Source: Anoplolepis gracilipes (lineage: Eukaryota; Arthropoda; Insecta; Hymenoptera; Formicidae). From it: DNA of 64,000 nt. This document shows, piece after piece, positions 12,564-26,207 of the stretch. The DNA lies in assembly GCF_047496725.1 (NCBI RefSeq), contig NC_132974.1, positions 1,123,501 to 1,187,500 on the forward strand, given 5' to 3'. Position 1 is the stretch's first letter. Every line of letters begins with the position of its first letter. The position numbers were made by a program, and so were the translations under genes. The notes under the pieces are model-generated. The model was not told the origin of the DNA and searched no databases. It saw only the letters and a list, made by a program, of their open reading frames with translations.

Positions 12564-15427
12564 TGTATATGGTTATATGTATCTTTTGTTGCTTATATAT
12601 GAAACAACGGTCGTCTTTTAACTGAAATATCAAAGTACTAATTAAATATTAATTTTTCTTCTGTGTAGAAACTTAATGTCAGGTAAATCTTAATTATAAA
12701 AAAAAAAAAAAAAAGAGAGAGCTGTGTCACACGTGTTTTGCTATTTGCATAGAAATCGATGAAACGTGAAAAATTCAATTTGCAGAAATCTATGTGATAT
12801 TGCGATTGTCAGGTTGTAACATTTCCCCAGCAATATTTCACAAATCCAGACCCTGTTCCGACTAAGTCACTAAGGATTTAGTAACGGGCTGCCTTCAAAA
12901 GCGAGTATTTCCGTTTAATCCGTGTGTCAGCGTTAATTGTAACTGGCATTTCCTTAATCTCCATGTCGAGGGACACTACTGTACGCAGCCCGCATTTTAC
13001 CTCTCAATTTATACATTTGTAAAATCCCGCATGAACTTCGATCTGCATCGCCGTCACTAACTGTTATTTTTTCATGAAAATGTTTCATACATTCGTACAT
13101 TTTCAATGCTTGGTTGCAACAATACGTCACTGCAAAATCAATACCTTTCTGTTTACCGCTCGTTATTTATCTTTTGCATTTTTCCTGCGCCGTAACTTTG
13201 TTGAATGCAAATCCCATATATAGATATCGAATTCATATCGCTTTGCAGCTACCGTCGTTAATCCGAACGATTCTGTTATCGCAGTTTTATTGCTGTCAAC
13301 AAACGGGATTAGGTATTATTCCGCATGGGAATTTTACAGCCATCGCAATGGCCGCGATAGACCATTTGGTAAATTGTTCAATCTTTAGCGACTTTTCTAC
13401 GACTCGAAACCATCTTCGTCGACCTAAGCTCACGTTTTGACATCGTATATCTCTCGAAGCTGCTGACGCCTTCGGAGTCATGAATTTCGGGAATCAACTC
13501 GTTATCTCGTATCATAACTTCTTGTACTGGCTTACTATAATAACGATAAATTGCTACTCGTGTTTATTTTCTTTTTCTGAAATACCGTAATAAAGTTTTT
13601 GCTGAGCTCTTTCAATACATAATATAAAATCAATATAAAATCGATCAATTATCTTTGTATAATATAATTTATCAAAGTTTGATAGATTAATGATGTAGCA
13701 ATCGATGAGTCGGTGCAGATGATATAGAAGATATTGACGAGATTTCAATATACGTCGTGCCGGAATAAACGCATCAGTCGTCGAGTTCATAACAGAAATA
13801 TCCTGCCATTTGAAGAGTTTTCATTGATTTTATATTCAGCCACGAGGTTGCATTCGCTATTGTGAAAAGAGGGAATTTATTGCGCATTACGCGGGCCTCA
13901 AAATCGAATGGGTTTTTCAAATTTATGAAATTACCTAGAAATTTACAATTACGCGAATTCACCACAATGGCTGCAAAAATGAAATATTCCCGTGATTATA
14001 CATTTGTTCGAATTTGGATTTTATTAATCTATCTCTCATGTATTTTTACTAGAAAGAAAAGCTTTATATTTTTATTATTATTCTTTATTTTCTTTTATGT
14101 TATTATTTTATTATTCTTTTTAGCCAACGACCGCAAACGATTACAATTTCGACGTGTTCAATTTTCGACGCCATAAATACGTAAAATGCGCTGTCAGAAA
14201 TATAAAAATACTTTGGAGATAGGGCTTATTAATTTATTACAATACATTCTGCGATTCGACGCGACAGCGGCCAGTATCGTTTTATACAATTCATCCTTTA
14301 AATCCCATTATCCGAGAGAGAATGTAATTGAGCACAGACATCTTGTATTTGGTATTTTGTACCCTCGTCTTTAAAGCACTAGTCTGTATGTCCTTTCATT
14401 GTTTTTCGTCGAGATAATGAAATATATATATATATATGAAAATAACTCGGAAGATCAAAAGGTTTCGGTACTCCTATGTGAGAGCACCGCAGATTGCATT
14501 GTTGAATTGCCATTTCTCTCTCCGTCCACTCCTGTCTTTTTCCATGGCGTTGCATCCTACGATGCTACGCGTGCACTTCAACCGATTTCATACAAAAGGA
14601 CGATCGGCTTGGAGTAATGTAATCTGCTCTCTCGAGGAGACGAGATTCGAAACGGGACGGAAAGAGGATACACGCCGGTGAAAGCGATACAACTTGCATC
14701 ATCATGCCGGAACAAAAGTGCATTCTGTTATCCCGAGCCCGCTAGCGTTCCTATTGGTAGGATTCTATTAGTGCGAGAACTTCGCTTTTCAATTACCTTT
14801 AACGTTATTAGAAGATCTTAGAGAGGCATCGAGCTGAATCATTAAATAACTGACGCGCTACGAAAATGGTTGCGTGATGATTGCAATGATTTTATTTTAC
14901 GAAAAAATTTAGAGTGAGAAAAATAATATTACGTCGCTCGAGAGAAAAATAATAAGGTACATTGACGCCATCTGAATCAAATTTTATCCGAATAATACAT
15001 TATATATGAAAATAAATGGCTTTTCTCACATTTTTGCTTTTAAAAGTAATTTTTTTAAAAACTTGCGAAGAGATTTTCATTATTTGTTCTGAAATATCCC
15101 AAAATAAAAGTTCTATTTAAACAGATCTATATAATGAGTCAAATATACATTTTTTTAAATTTATTTTGCAAAAAATTCGAGATCTGAATTTTTCCGGGAT
15201 CTTGAGAACAAATAATTCAAGAAACATTCTAATGCCACATAATCATGCGAGCAATTAATTTCTTTAATGCACTTTATCCTTGTGCGCCGCAGTTTGTTCT
15301 TGCTAGCTTTTTAAAAGTTTGAGGAAAAAAAGTATGTTTGGATGTAAAAAGTAGCAAAAAAAGCAAATAATTTAAGTATTATTAACTTTTTTTGCTTTGA
15401 CTTATGTCTGCGCTATTTTTACAATGG
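12564..15427. other. Gene-free stretch
   Basis: AT-rich with an A run at about 12698-12713. Small frames on both strands have no recognisable product. No structured repeat recognised apart from scattered short matches. Confidence 0.5.
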
Positions 15428-15560
15428 CTTGATAGCTTAATCTTAAGCTACCTAGCTCTTTCTAATTTTTTAATAGTTTGAGCAAAAAAAAGAAAAAAGG
15501 CAAAAAGTAGCAAAAAATGAGCAAATTGTTTTCATATATAATTTATCATGTTTTAATAAT
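15428..15560. repeat. Diverged copy of the 40.5 kb MITE-like family
   Basis: This shares an ordered series of motifs with the element at 40483-40675: TAGCTTAATCTTAAGCTA (a relative of TTAAGATTAAGCTATC), then 'CT..TAATTTTTTAAT', 'GCAAAAAGTAGCAAA', 'GCAAAT..TTTTCATATAT' and 'TTATGTTTT' or 'CATGTTTT'. A further fragment with GTAAAAAGTAGCAAA sits just upstream at about 15340. The terminal inverted repeats of the 40.5 kb copy are not recognisable here, so this is a truncated or decayed copy. Confidence 0.6.
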
Positions 15561-16900
15561 TTATTAAATTTTAATAATTTATGTCACATATTATGTATTA
15601 TTTAATAATTGATTACATTTTAATAATTTTGTTTACAATTAGATAACTTAATATACCTAAAATTAATATTATAACTGCGAAAATAATATTACTCGCTAGG
15701 TAGAAAAGAGTGAAAATTTATTAACTATTTAACATTTTAATGTTTATTAACTTTACAACATATATATATATATATATATAAAGAATGATTTTTTCTGAAG
15801 AATAATAAAGAATAACTTTGTGATTTATTCAACCGTTAAAAACAGCATTAAAAATCCACATTCTTACGTTTCATATCTACATTCTGACGTATTTGCTCAA
15901 CGAAAGGCACATTCAATAATAGGTTTTCTATGTTAATTACCGCGTCTCTGCTTGCGCAAAAATTTCGGCCGCGAACAATCGTATAAAATCTACACGAAGG
16001 AAGACAGACGAGAGCCGCGAGGCTAATTCGTAAAATTGACGTTGATATTAGGGGATGATTAATCATTCTCAGCTCGAAAAACGAGGACGCGCGTTACAGG
16101 TAGGGCCTGTTATCGTTCTCGCCATCCGTGAAGCTTGATGAGTCTCAGCACTTTTCACCGAAAACGGGAAAAACAGTGAGATGTATTAACGACCCGGAGC
16201 GTTTAGCTCGAGCACTATACCCCTTTTATCTTTGGACTCCGCATTGCGATATCGTACTAACGACATTTTCATGCTGCCGTCTAATGAAGCGACACCGGCC
16301 TGATACCGACGATGGGAAGAAATTGCGTCAGCGCGACATCGTTACTAATGATAAACAACGCAGAAAAACAAAAATAGGAAACGGACACTCGACATATTTG
16401 ATTCGGTTGTTGTTTTATTTGTGCCCTGAAAATGTCAGATATATTATTTCGAGTTCGATAGTGACATTCTATACACACGCGATACATCTTCATTATTTCG
16501 CTCTTTCAACATTACGGCTGCTCTTGTAAAGTAACGTGAAAAATGTCTATAATGTCATCGAGTAATTTTAATTAAAAGTTGATAATTTAATTATAATTTA
16601 CTTACAATTTTTATCTCATGCCTTCATAATTTTATAAATCTATCATTTTTATTTTTTATTTCGTTGTCTCGATATCCTTCGCTGATACATCATAATAATG
16701 AGATAATTAATTTATATTTTAATTTTAATTAATAAATGTAAATAGATTACTAACTCAACTTAACATGTAAATTAATTTTCAATATTAAGTAATGAAAATT
16801 GATTAATTAATTTTTGATATAACAAATTATTATAATATAGGTACATATTAAATATATATAAAATATTTCTATGCAGTAAAAAGTTGACACTATTTGTCTG

Positions 16901-16934
<34 letters not shown>
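16901..16934. repeat. (CT)n microsatellite
   Basis: CT dinucleotide run of about 34 bases with one CTAT interruption near its end. Confidence 0.9.
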
Positions 16935-17747
16935 TATGAATATGACAATATCTGAAACATGTCATTCATGAGAGTTGCATTCGGAAAATTTACTGTCGCG
17001 CCCATATATCACTGGATCACGTGCAATCTGTCGACCTCGATACTATCTCACATTTTCCTGATCTGTCCAATAATTAATCTCTATTACTTCCTGCAAGCAA
17101 CCATCTTACAGATAAAATTTCCAATGCAAATATACACGAGAGAAGAATTTTACGACTGCAATCGATCAACATGTTTTTTTTTTTCTCTCTTTTCCATATC
17201 TCGCGTGGTTTCCTTGTAAATCAAATGGTTATTTTTCAAAAATTTTTCACAACATATTCATTTATCATTATCATCATTATTTGACATTGTGCGAATAATT
17301 TCGTTGCATCATATACGCGATTGTTATCGCGAATTTTGTTAGACGATTTCATTTTCTACCGAATGGACGAGATAATGTATATCGATTGTGCGAATACTTG
17401 TCAATCAAATGTTCCGGCAGAAACTATCCTGCGCATATCGTTCGATAATATAATCTCGTGTCGTGCATATCCGCGTCGAATTTGTTGAGTAAACGTCGCC
17501 AGGCGATCGCGTTTAGCCACGCGCATCAGAAAATTGTGCAACTTGTCGAGAAGATTATATATGACAGTCTCTTGCCGACCTACAGTACGCCAGGGAAAAC
17601 TTTATGGAGACTCTACCTTAGACATTTTTGCCCTCTTCACCTTTTCTCTTGTTTCCTACAACGATAAATCTTATCGTACCTCGCTTGCATTTCACGAGCA
17701 CAATCTCGGGCGAATTTCTTTCCAATTTTCCGCACAGAAAAAAATAA

Positions 17748-17749
<2 letters not shown>

Positions 17750-17792
<43 letters not shown>
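17750..17792. repeat. (TA)n microsatellite
   Basis: TA dinucleotide run of about 43 bases, without interruption. Confidence 0.95.
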
Positions 17793-17795
<3 letters not shown>

Positions 17796-18128
17796 TATTT
17801 AGACATCTGTCTTCCCAGTTTATTTCCTGGTGCGGTTGACCGGAAACTGATACGTTTCATACCGGCATTTCATCCTTGAAATATTGAAGTCGAGCATTGC
17901 AGTTTTAATCTTGAGTTACGTCTTTCATTCGTAGAGAGAGACTATACAGATCTCTCTGGATAGACGAGTATATTTTATAAATAAGACTACACAAAGAATT
18001 ATCTCTCATTCTTATGGCCATTTTATTACGTATGCATATGCTGTGAGAGAGGTCTCGCGCGCCTCTTTCTGTATACGCGAATGACACTCGACATTGTTGG
18101 AAGTTTTGCGAAATAACTCGAGAAAATG

Positions 18129-18180
18129 CACACCCACCCACACACACACACGCACATACACACATACACATATACACACG
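18129..18180. repeat. (CA)n-rich microsatellite
   Basis: Imperfect CA repeat with CCCA, CACG and CATA interruptions. Confidence 0.8.
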
Positions 18181-19689
18181 TACAACATCCGAGAGAGCTT
18201 TTACACTTAATGAAACTATGCAGACACTGTTCGCGGATTCTCGTAAGTTCGCGGGTCAGGATGGACGCGCGATTTAAGTGAGTTACATTCGGTGCCGTTA
18301 GAAAATTTCATTTGCAAGCTTAACCAGATATGCCGTGGAATAATAGCGCGATACAACTATTTTATAACGGCACAACTATTATATGCAGTTTTAAATAATG
18401 AAATAATTTCGCCAGTCTTTTCATCTCTCATTCCTCTCTCTCTCTCTCTGGATAAGCGGAGAGAGGAAGACAAAATTTAATGAAAATAACTTTGTAAATA
18501 CTACACTAATGTTATGACGCATTAAACGGAAATATTTACATCGTATCCCAATCGGATAACCAAATTACGAAACAATTACTATATACATTATACTCTTTCC
18601 CATACAGCTCATTATTATTTCTTTATTTTATCCATCCTCCGTTTTGAATTATATTGCCACTAATGCAAATATGCACAATGTATTTGCAATAACGTAAAAT
18701 AACGCGAAGGAATTAAATCATAAAATTCGCAAACGAAAATTAATTGTTGCTATTTGAACATTAATTAAAGATATGATGTTGAACCGATTAATTGTGTGTG
18801 TCGATATCTGTTTTGTTTTTGCGCAACAATACGTTTCACAGTCTATAGCTTTCAAAATGAATGATGCTGCAAAACACAATCGTGTCTATAAAAAAAAATA
18901 TCCAATTTCGACCGACAGAGCCATCGATCTTCTTCACACGTTCTTCTCGATGGATATGTGATTACAGTTAATAAATTGCGATCAGAGAAGTAGGATGCTT
19001 TAATGCACAAGAAACGTCTAGTTTCGAGTGAAATATAATGGACAAGAGATAGATATAATAAAAACAAAAAAAATAATAGATAACATTTATAATATAATAT
19101 AACTAGGTAAAACTATTTATTTAATCTACCTAGAACTATTAAATTTAATATTAATAATTAATTAATAAGAGTTTTCACAAAATGAAATCCAGCTTCATAC
19201 ACCCAAATGAAATTGCGTGAAATATGCTATGCGATCATCGTGACAAAAAAAAAAAAAAAATAAAAAAATTAATTCCACGAAAACGTAATAAATTACCTTA
19301 TTATTAAAAACCTGATGTCATCCCAAGTTTTATCCTAATCCTCTGTCGATATATTTTCGAAAGCACAAAACACTCACAAAACACTTGCACTTTAATGACC
19401 ATGAGTACACTAATTAATCACTTAAGACGATCGCGCGACATTTTGCACGACATTCCCGATAATAATCGCACTCCTCGGCCCGAACTTTGTTTTATTTACG
19501 ACATAGAATAATGCGAAAAAAATAATAGTATTCATCGCGCGAGCAATCGGCAAATTATATAACTAAATATTTTCGGATATTACATTATACAGATATACGT
19601 CGCGATATTTTCTCGCTTGATTGTCGCCACACGAATAATAAAATTACACGTACAACGCGTTATATACTCGGTGCATTCTTTTGCGCGGA

Positions 19690-21740
19690 TTAATAAATAA
19701 TACCTTGAAACGATTGTCTATCTATCAACTCGGCATTCCCGACACTCGTTCGAAATCCGTCATTTGCAACGCGATAAATTATCTCAGTTATGTCGTTTAC
19801 GAATATCGAAAGACGTAAATCACGATCGCGGAGACTAATAATAATAAAAAAATAATCGCCCGTTATTATGTTCGGCACTCCCGACGATACAAGACGCGAG
19901 AAAATCAGAGGATCAACATCGCCGGCAATGATGGCTCCGATTAAATAATCGTGGTGACACTTTAGCACAGCAGCTATTTCCCTCCATAGGCTGTCAATCA
20001 GTCGGTTTCCGTGCGATGTTACGCGGTAACACGACTTGTCGCATGCATCGCCAGCAATCGTCCCTCAGATACCGTTCCTCGTAGCGCCGCGACACGGCAG
20101 CCTTTACCCCCTCTATAGGCTGTCTTGCTAGTTGGCGGTACGCGGCATTAACGCGCGGTATTGCCGCGCGATGGCGCCACTTGTTCCGTGCAGCGTCCAT
20201 CGACCCGTCGATCGATTTCGAATCACCCGCGATCCGCGACCGCGACGTTTTCTTCCTCATACGCTTCACGCTATGGGAGCTGGGGGCCCGCACTCAATGC
20301 ACCATCTAGTTCGATAAATCAATATACTCTTGCATATGGATTAATAAATAATATGTTGAAACGATCGTCCGTCTTTCCACTCTCGGTACTCCCGTTCCGA
20401 CACTTGTTCATCCGCGAAATTCTCTCTTTCGACCGATACAAGACGCGAGAAACAGAGAGGATCGACATCGCTGGCAGCGATCCCTCAGATACTGGCTCCT
20501 GTAGCGCTGTAGAAGAGCTCCTTTTCACAATCGGTTTTTGCGCGCGGTATTATTACGCGCAGCGTCCAACATTCGAAAATTTTCCGCCATGTTTTTTTCC
20601 TTACGATACGCTTTGCGTATTTCGTCCGTCTTTCCACTCTCGGCACTCTCGCAGACTAAATGAACGTGCCAAGATAATGGCCCGTTATTCGATTCGGCAC
20701 CCCCGACACTTGTTCATTCGCGAAATTCTCCCTTTCGACCGATTTAAGACGCGCGTTAATGAAACAGAGGATCAACATCGCCCGGCAGTGATCTCTCTGA
20801 TACTGACCTCCCCTCTACGGGATATTGAACTTGGTATTACTGCGCGCATTAAGCCTTGTCTACAGTAAGTCGTTGGCGTAGGAAGCTCCAACCAATTACG
20901 ATTGAATTTAGAAAAGAATAATCCAACGCAATTGGTTAAACTTCTTATGATCATCGACTTATTGTAGACAAGGCTTTGCGTAATTAGGCGCCTGGATACG
21001 TGCAGCTGCTCGTCGACAAATTCCGAGAATCGTCTCCGATGTTCTTTTCCCGGAATACGCTTTGCGCTGTACAGACATGTTACTACTCCGTATTCCTTGT
21101 TCCGCGACGAAATAATATGATAAAAATTTCTACATGGGGACAATATTTCAGTAAAAATTAGAATAATTATAGAATAATTATCGTGGAATATACTAATTGT
21201 ACATATACATATATAAAAGAAATAGCAGCATGATTTTATTCAATATTATATATTCAATAATATTATATAGGTATATTATATTTTAAAGAAATATTGCAAT
21301 TATTCAAAAATCTTTAAATATCAAACTATTGCATAATCATTTATAAACAATAAAAAAATATACATAATTTATAATTTTTATACATATATGCACAATTAAT
21401 TTTTTGTACATGATCGGAAAATATCTCGCTAAGCACGCACTCGATACATTATATAATTCAATAGTCTGATGTAAATTATTAGATATAGTGTGGTGATGAT
21501 TATAAATCGATTCTGGTAGCATACGGAGGAAGTGGCTCTTTCTGGCATCACTGCGTGTGCGTGATAGGCGCGTGTAGCTCTCGTCGACGAATTCTGAGAA
21601 TCGTCCCTGTTTTTTCCCCGTAATACACGCTTCGCGCTGTACATCTTACCGCTCTATATTTTTTCTTCCGTCACGAAATAATATGATAAAAATTTTTACA
21701 TGGAGAAAATATTATAGTAAAAATTAGAATATACTGTAAT
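19690..21740. repeat. Degenerate direct-repeat array, four or so units
   Basis: Several phrases recur in the same order. 'GGATTAATAAATAATA..TTGAAACGAT' is at about 19688 and 20339. 'CGGCAC.CCCGACACTTGTTC' variants are at 19732, 20395 and 20695. 'GATACAAGACGCGAGAAA' variants are at 19886, 20436 and 20742, each followed by 'GAGGATC.ACATCGC'. 'GAGAATCGTC' followed by a polypyrimidine run and 'TACGCTT.GCGCTGTACA' is at about 21027 and 21597. 'AATAATATGATAAAAATTT.TACATGG' is at about 21112 and 21679. Unit spacing is irregular (roughly 350-650 bases). Composition is richer in CpG than the flanks. This looks like a tandemly expanded or repeatedly inserted mobile-element fragment. No intact open frame is present. 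Confidence 0.7.
20851..20976. mobile_element. Short MITE-like element with terminal inverted repeats
   Basis: The outer ends AAGCCTTGTCTACAGTAAGT (left) and the reverse complement of the right end (AAGCCTTGTCTACAATAAGT) differ at one position over the first 22 bases (20851-20872 against 20955-20976). Weaker inverted similarity continues inward to CCAACCAATTACG against the complement of CGCAATTGGTTAA. The whole is about 126 bases and would fold into a hairpin. It interrupts one unit of the surrounding array. Flanks CGCGCATT and TGCGTAAT agree at 5 of 8 positions, which is not enough to claim a target-site duplication. The superfamily is not assigned. Confidence 0.75.
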
Positions 21741-22330
21741 CATAAAATATGCTGCTTAATGTATATGTATATATATATTATATACAAAATATACGCGCTT
21801 AATATTTTTATTCAATAATATATATGAATATTACATACGAGTATTATGTTTTATGAAGAATTATTGCAATTTCAGGATTTTACTCTCAAAATTTTAATTA
21901 ACTTTATAATTTATTTAATATAACTTATACACACAAGGTTATAACAATAATTTATAAATTATTGTTATCCTCCGTTTCTTTCTCTCTCTCCCTTTATATA
22001 TATATATTTATATATTTATATATATATATATATATATTTAAATAATTTAAAATATATTATTAGGTATTTTAATGCAAACAACTCGACAAATAAATATACA
22101 ATCGTTAACAAATAATTTATCATCTGTATAGTATGTATATGTGCATAATTAATTATTATAGACAATTTATTATAGACGAAACACGAACGTCTCACTTCGG
22201 TATTTATATATACGGCGTCTTAAATAATCTAATTTTTAATTAATATTTTAATAATTTTTATGGATAGATGCTTGTGAGGCATTCTAGTGTGAACTATAGA
22301 GATTTTAAATTACAGAAAATAATAGTAGAT

Positions 22331-22398
22331 TATATATATATTAATAATATAATATATAAAACTATAAATAATTATAATTTAGTTTCATATATATTATA

Positions 22399-22415
<17 letters not shown>
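22331..22415. repeat. AT hairpin with 27-base arms
   Basis: Positions 22331-22357 and 22389-22415 are exact reverse complements. Their core is TTAATAATATAATATA on the left and its complement on the right, separated by about 31 bases. Part of the match is simple TA sequence, but the core is not. The right arm runs into a (AT)n tract that continues to 22450. Confidence 0.8.
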
Positions 22416-22453
<38 letters not shown>

Positions 22454-22619
22454 GTTATATATAATATATAAGACTATACTTTATAATATGTTGCATTACA
22501 CTGTAACATTTTAATTATGTTTGCAATCTTTCTATATTCTATGGAATATAATTACATCTAATTATATATGAACAGAATGTCTTATTAAACTGTCATCAAA
22601 TTTTCCGCGATTACTTTCA

Positions 22620-22941
<322 letters not shown>

Positions 22942-23473
22942 ACATCATCGACCACTAATCACATACGCGGTAAAAAGACAACAATACAGGCGATACATAT
23001 CGACTCGAAACGCAAACTTTTCACGTCTACATGACTTTTTTAATATTTGATATAATAGATAACATTTTATACAAGAGTGAAAATAACAATATTGAACAAA
23101 TTAATCGACTCATTGTTTTAATAATACACTGGAAATATTAAATGCACTTGTACAAACATATTCGCGTTATTTTTCCACTGAAAATATCCTTTCTTTTCGT
23201 GTGATTTCTCGCAAAAATAAATATTGAAGAGATATATGATTTCTTATTTTCCCTCTTGCTCTTCTGCGATCCGTAGGGAAGCTAGTTATATCTTGAACCG
23301 CAAGAGTTTGCTCTCGTTACTTGAGAGAATTTTTCAAATGTCGCATACGATTTTCTGAAATTCACAATAAAATGCACGAGAAATATACTAGATAATATTT
23401 TCCCTTTAGAATAGCTGAATTACTAATATTATACGTATGCAAAAAAATACCTAATAATATATTTTAAATTATT

Positions 23474-23509
<36 letters not shown>

Positions 23510-23652
23510 TATAAATATATATATATAAAGGGAGAGAGAGAAAGAAACGGAGGATAACAATAATTTATAAATTATTGTTATAACCTTGTGTGTATAAGTT
23601 ATATTAAATAAATTATAAAGTTAATTAAAATTTTGAGAGTAAATCCTGAAAT

Positions 23653-24261
23653 AAGGTATTTAGAGAAAGCAATTTATATTCATTCTTTTCTAATTCGTGA
23701 GTTATGCTCTTTTGTTCGAGAAGCTCTGCAAATAATTCTTCCACAACCATGGTCAATATTTTCCTCCTTCGTTCATCGACGTATCCGAGCTATGAGACTG
23801 CTCGAGATCGGAATCCAGATTAAACGGAATCCTTGAATTAGCGCGTTCCTTCCAGGGTCGTACTTACATATTACCTTGGCGTAAGAAAGGGAGAACGCAC
23901 AGTAGGTATTGGCTCAACACAGTAAAGATATCATTACAAGTTGGAGTGAGATGCCATGACGCTACAATAATGACAAGTATGTTTGTAAAAGAGAAGAAAG
24001 AGCCAATTCTTTTGCAAAGAAAAAAGCACGAACGACTAATACAAAGCCACGTGTTATAGCGATATTTTATCGAACTTATCGTTTTTTACTTTTTTGAGGA
24101 GAACTTTCTGCATGCATAATATTTACGATACATATTCTGATATTTTAAACATTCAGAAATCATTTTCTTTTAATTATACGACACAATTTTGCTTCTAATC
24201 ATTCGGCTATACTTTTTCATTTTGTTTATGTAAATATTTAATAAAGGAATAATATTAAATA
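23653..24261. other. Gene-free stretch
   Basis: No supported gene. A 67-codon frame at 23633-23836 begins inside the right inverted arm and has no recognisable family. Confidence 0.5.
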
Positions 24262-24562
24262 TCATTATAAAGATTAAATTGATATTTATAAATAAACTTT
24301 CATATTTTCTAAATCGTATCTCAAGGTTTTTTAAATTGTATGATTTGAGAAAATTTTGTATCAAAAAGGCAAAAATTATTATTTTTGTTTCATTTGTTCC
24401 TTATAAATATATTATTTAATAATTACTACTTTATGGTGAATATATTTTCTTTTTTATTTAGTATTATAAGTAAAATATAATTTAACATGAGATATGAATT
24501 AATATAATACTAATATAAATTGTTATTTAATTATTACATGTTAGATGTTTTTTTATTTATTC
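24262..24562 (+). repeat. Dispersed repeat family, copy 1 (partial)
   Basis: About 300 bases that closely match copy 2 at 26379-26694 in the same orientation. Shared strings include ATTATAAAGATTAAATTGAT, TTTTCTAAATCGTATCTCAA, GAGAAAATTTTGTATCAAAA, 'GCAAAAATTATTATT' and TTAGATGTTTTTTTATTT. Similarity stops on both sides, so this is a fragment of the longer repeat. It has no coding capacity. Confidence 0.8.
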
Positions 24563-25137
24563 AATAAGAGAAAATGTGAAAGGAAAAAGGTAATATATAT
24601 TACTTTAGATTCTATCTAAATAATAATTGCAAATTTTATAATAAGCCTTTATTATAATTTTGTACGGTTAAAAAAATGTTCCTTCGTTTGTTCTTCAACT
24701 TTTCATTTATATAGCTTCCTTTTTATTTTTTCTATATTCCTTAAAGGTACTTTATAAGTCTATATTTACTACAAGGACTTTAGAAAGGTTGCTTCAGGCT
24801 GATAATAAGTGCTTTTAACACGTTTTTCTTTTCCTCTTTCTTTTTCCCTGCCTTATTCTGATAAGCGGATAAATTTAATTGCGTCCCGTTCTATGCGAAA
24901 TGGTTTACTGAAGAACTTGAGGCAAGCCAGAGACGAAAAAGCACGATTGCGCGATCGCGAGTCAAGATAACAGCTGACATTATTGCGCTTCATGGATATT
25001 CAGGGCCACGCCGTAATCTCTCCATTTGAATATCCGGTCTGTGGCATCTCTCCAGGGTCTGAGGTTTGTACCGGGTACAAGGTACAAGGGGCAATCGCAC
25101 CACTAATTCGGTACGAGCACGTAGACAACTGAATGCG

Positions 25138-25172
<35 letters not shown>

Positions 25173-26207
25173 ATTCCCCCCGCAATTGTAAAATCTAATT
25201 TATCATGTCGAGAAGGGACATCTTTACGACACTCACGTTTTCATATCGACTCTAAAGCCGACAAATAAAGGTACGTGAGATTAGGAAATTAAAAAGGATA
25301 TTACGACGCGAAAGAAAGACGAGACAGGAATCTTTCGCAGCAGGATTATCGAGAATAACGAAAGGAGAAACTCGATTTTATCACGGACCGTATTTCCACT
25401 CTCCTTTCCGACGAGTCTTCCTGTCAGACTGATTACAACGGGAGTCTCTCGCGTTTTTCCCTACGTCATCTCTCTCTCAGAACAGAAACAGAAAGAGCAT
25501 CATTTACACGTGGACTTGGGAGTAAAGTTCAGCAATCGGAAAATATTTTTACGGCTTGTTTCATGAAACTTTGAAAACACGAATGGTCGTTAATGGATCG
25601 TTCTGTCATCGAGCTTCTGTCTCGAGATTTTCGAAAAATGATCCACAGTCACCATGAGACTCGACAGGAAAGATCCTCGCGTGTCGAAGCAAAGGTCAAC
25701 GATCTCGAGATTCGGTTGCCCTTTGTATTTGACGTTAACATCCGCCTTGTCGGTGGAATTCGTCGTGTCTACGCCATTTTGTGAAACAGAATTGAGCATG
25801 AGTACTGTTAAGCTTTCTCAGAATTTCGGCAAACTTTCGGACTATTATTTTACCACTGCAAGTGGCGGAAAATGGTACCATTCTTAAATCTGAAGTGAAT
25901 CTAAAGTTTCGTTTCGATTCACGAGTTCTTCAGCAGTTTGAAAGATTGCTCCCGTTATATACCGTTAACCTTCGCGGCTTATCCGTTAATCGGTTCGCTA
26001 ACTATGAATCGTTGTAAAATTGTGGTTCACCGTCTGAGTTCAACGTTTAAACTTTTTCAAATCTTACGGGATGATTGTAGGGAAGAATTGCCTCTATCGT
26101 ACGGGTTTCCTAAATTGTATCTCATCAATTTCTTTATAATGAATGGATATAAACGACACTAATGATAAAAATAAATGAGTAATGAGAAATATAAAAATGT
26201 TCGTAGA
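24563..26207. other. Gene-free stretch with (CT)n tract
   Basis: Contains a CT run at 25141-25171. The region about 24880-26000 is less AT-rich and carries short open frames in several phases (for example 25593-25784 and 25654-25887) without recognisable products. It could hold regulatory sequence. Nothing specific is visible. Confidence 0.45.

Larger units (their letters stand above)
15561..19689. other. Gene-free stretch with scattered microsatellites
   Basis: AT-rich intron-like DNA. Contains TA runs (about 15758-15780 and 17750-17792), a CT run (16901-16934) and a CA-rich run (about 18129-18180). The open frames, the longest 133 codons at 16128-16529, show no known domain and overlap minus-strand frames. 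Confidence 0.5.

Noticed and set aside
20161..20868. Plus-strand frame of 235 codons
   Set aside because: Runs across units of a degenerate repeat array and ends in an inserted element. It repeats phrases because the DNA repeats. No transposase motif was seen.
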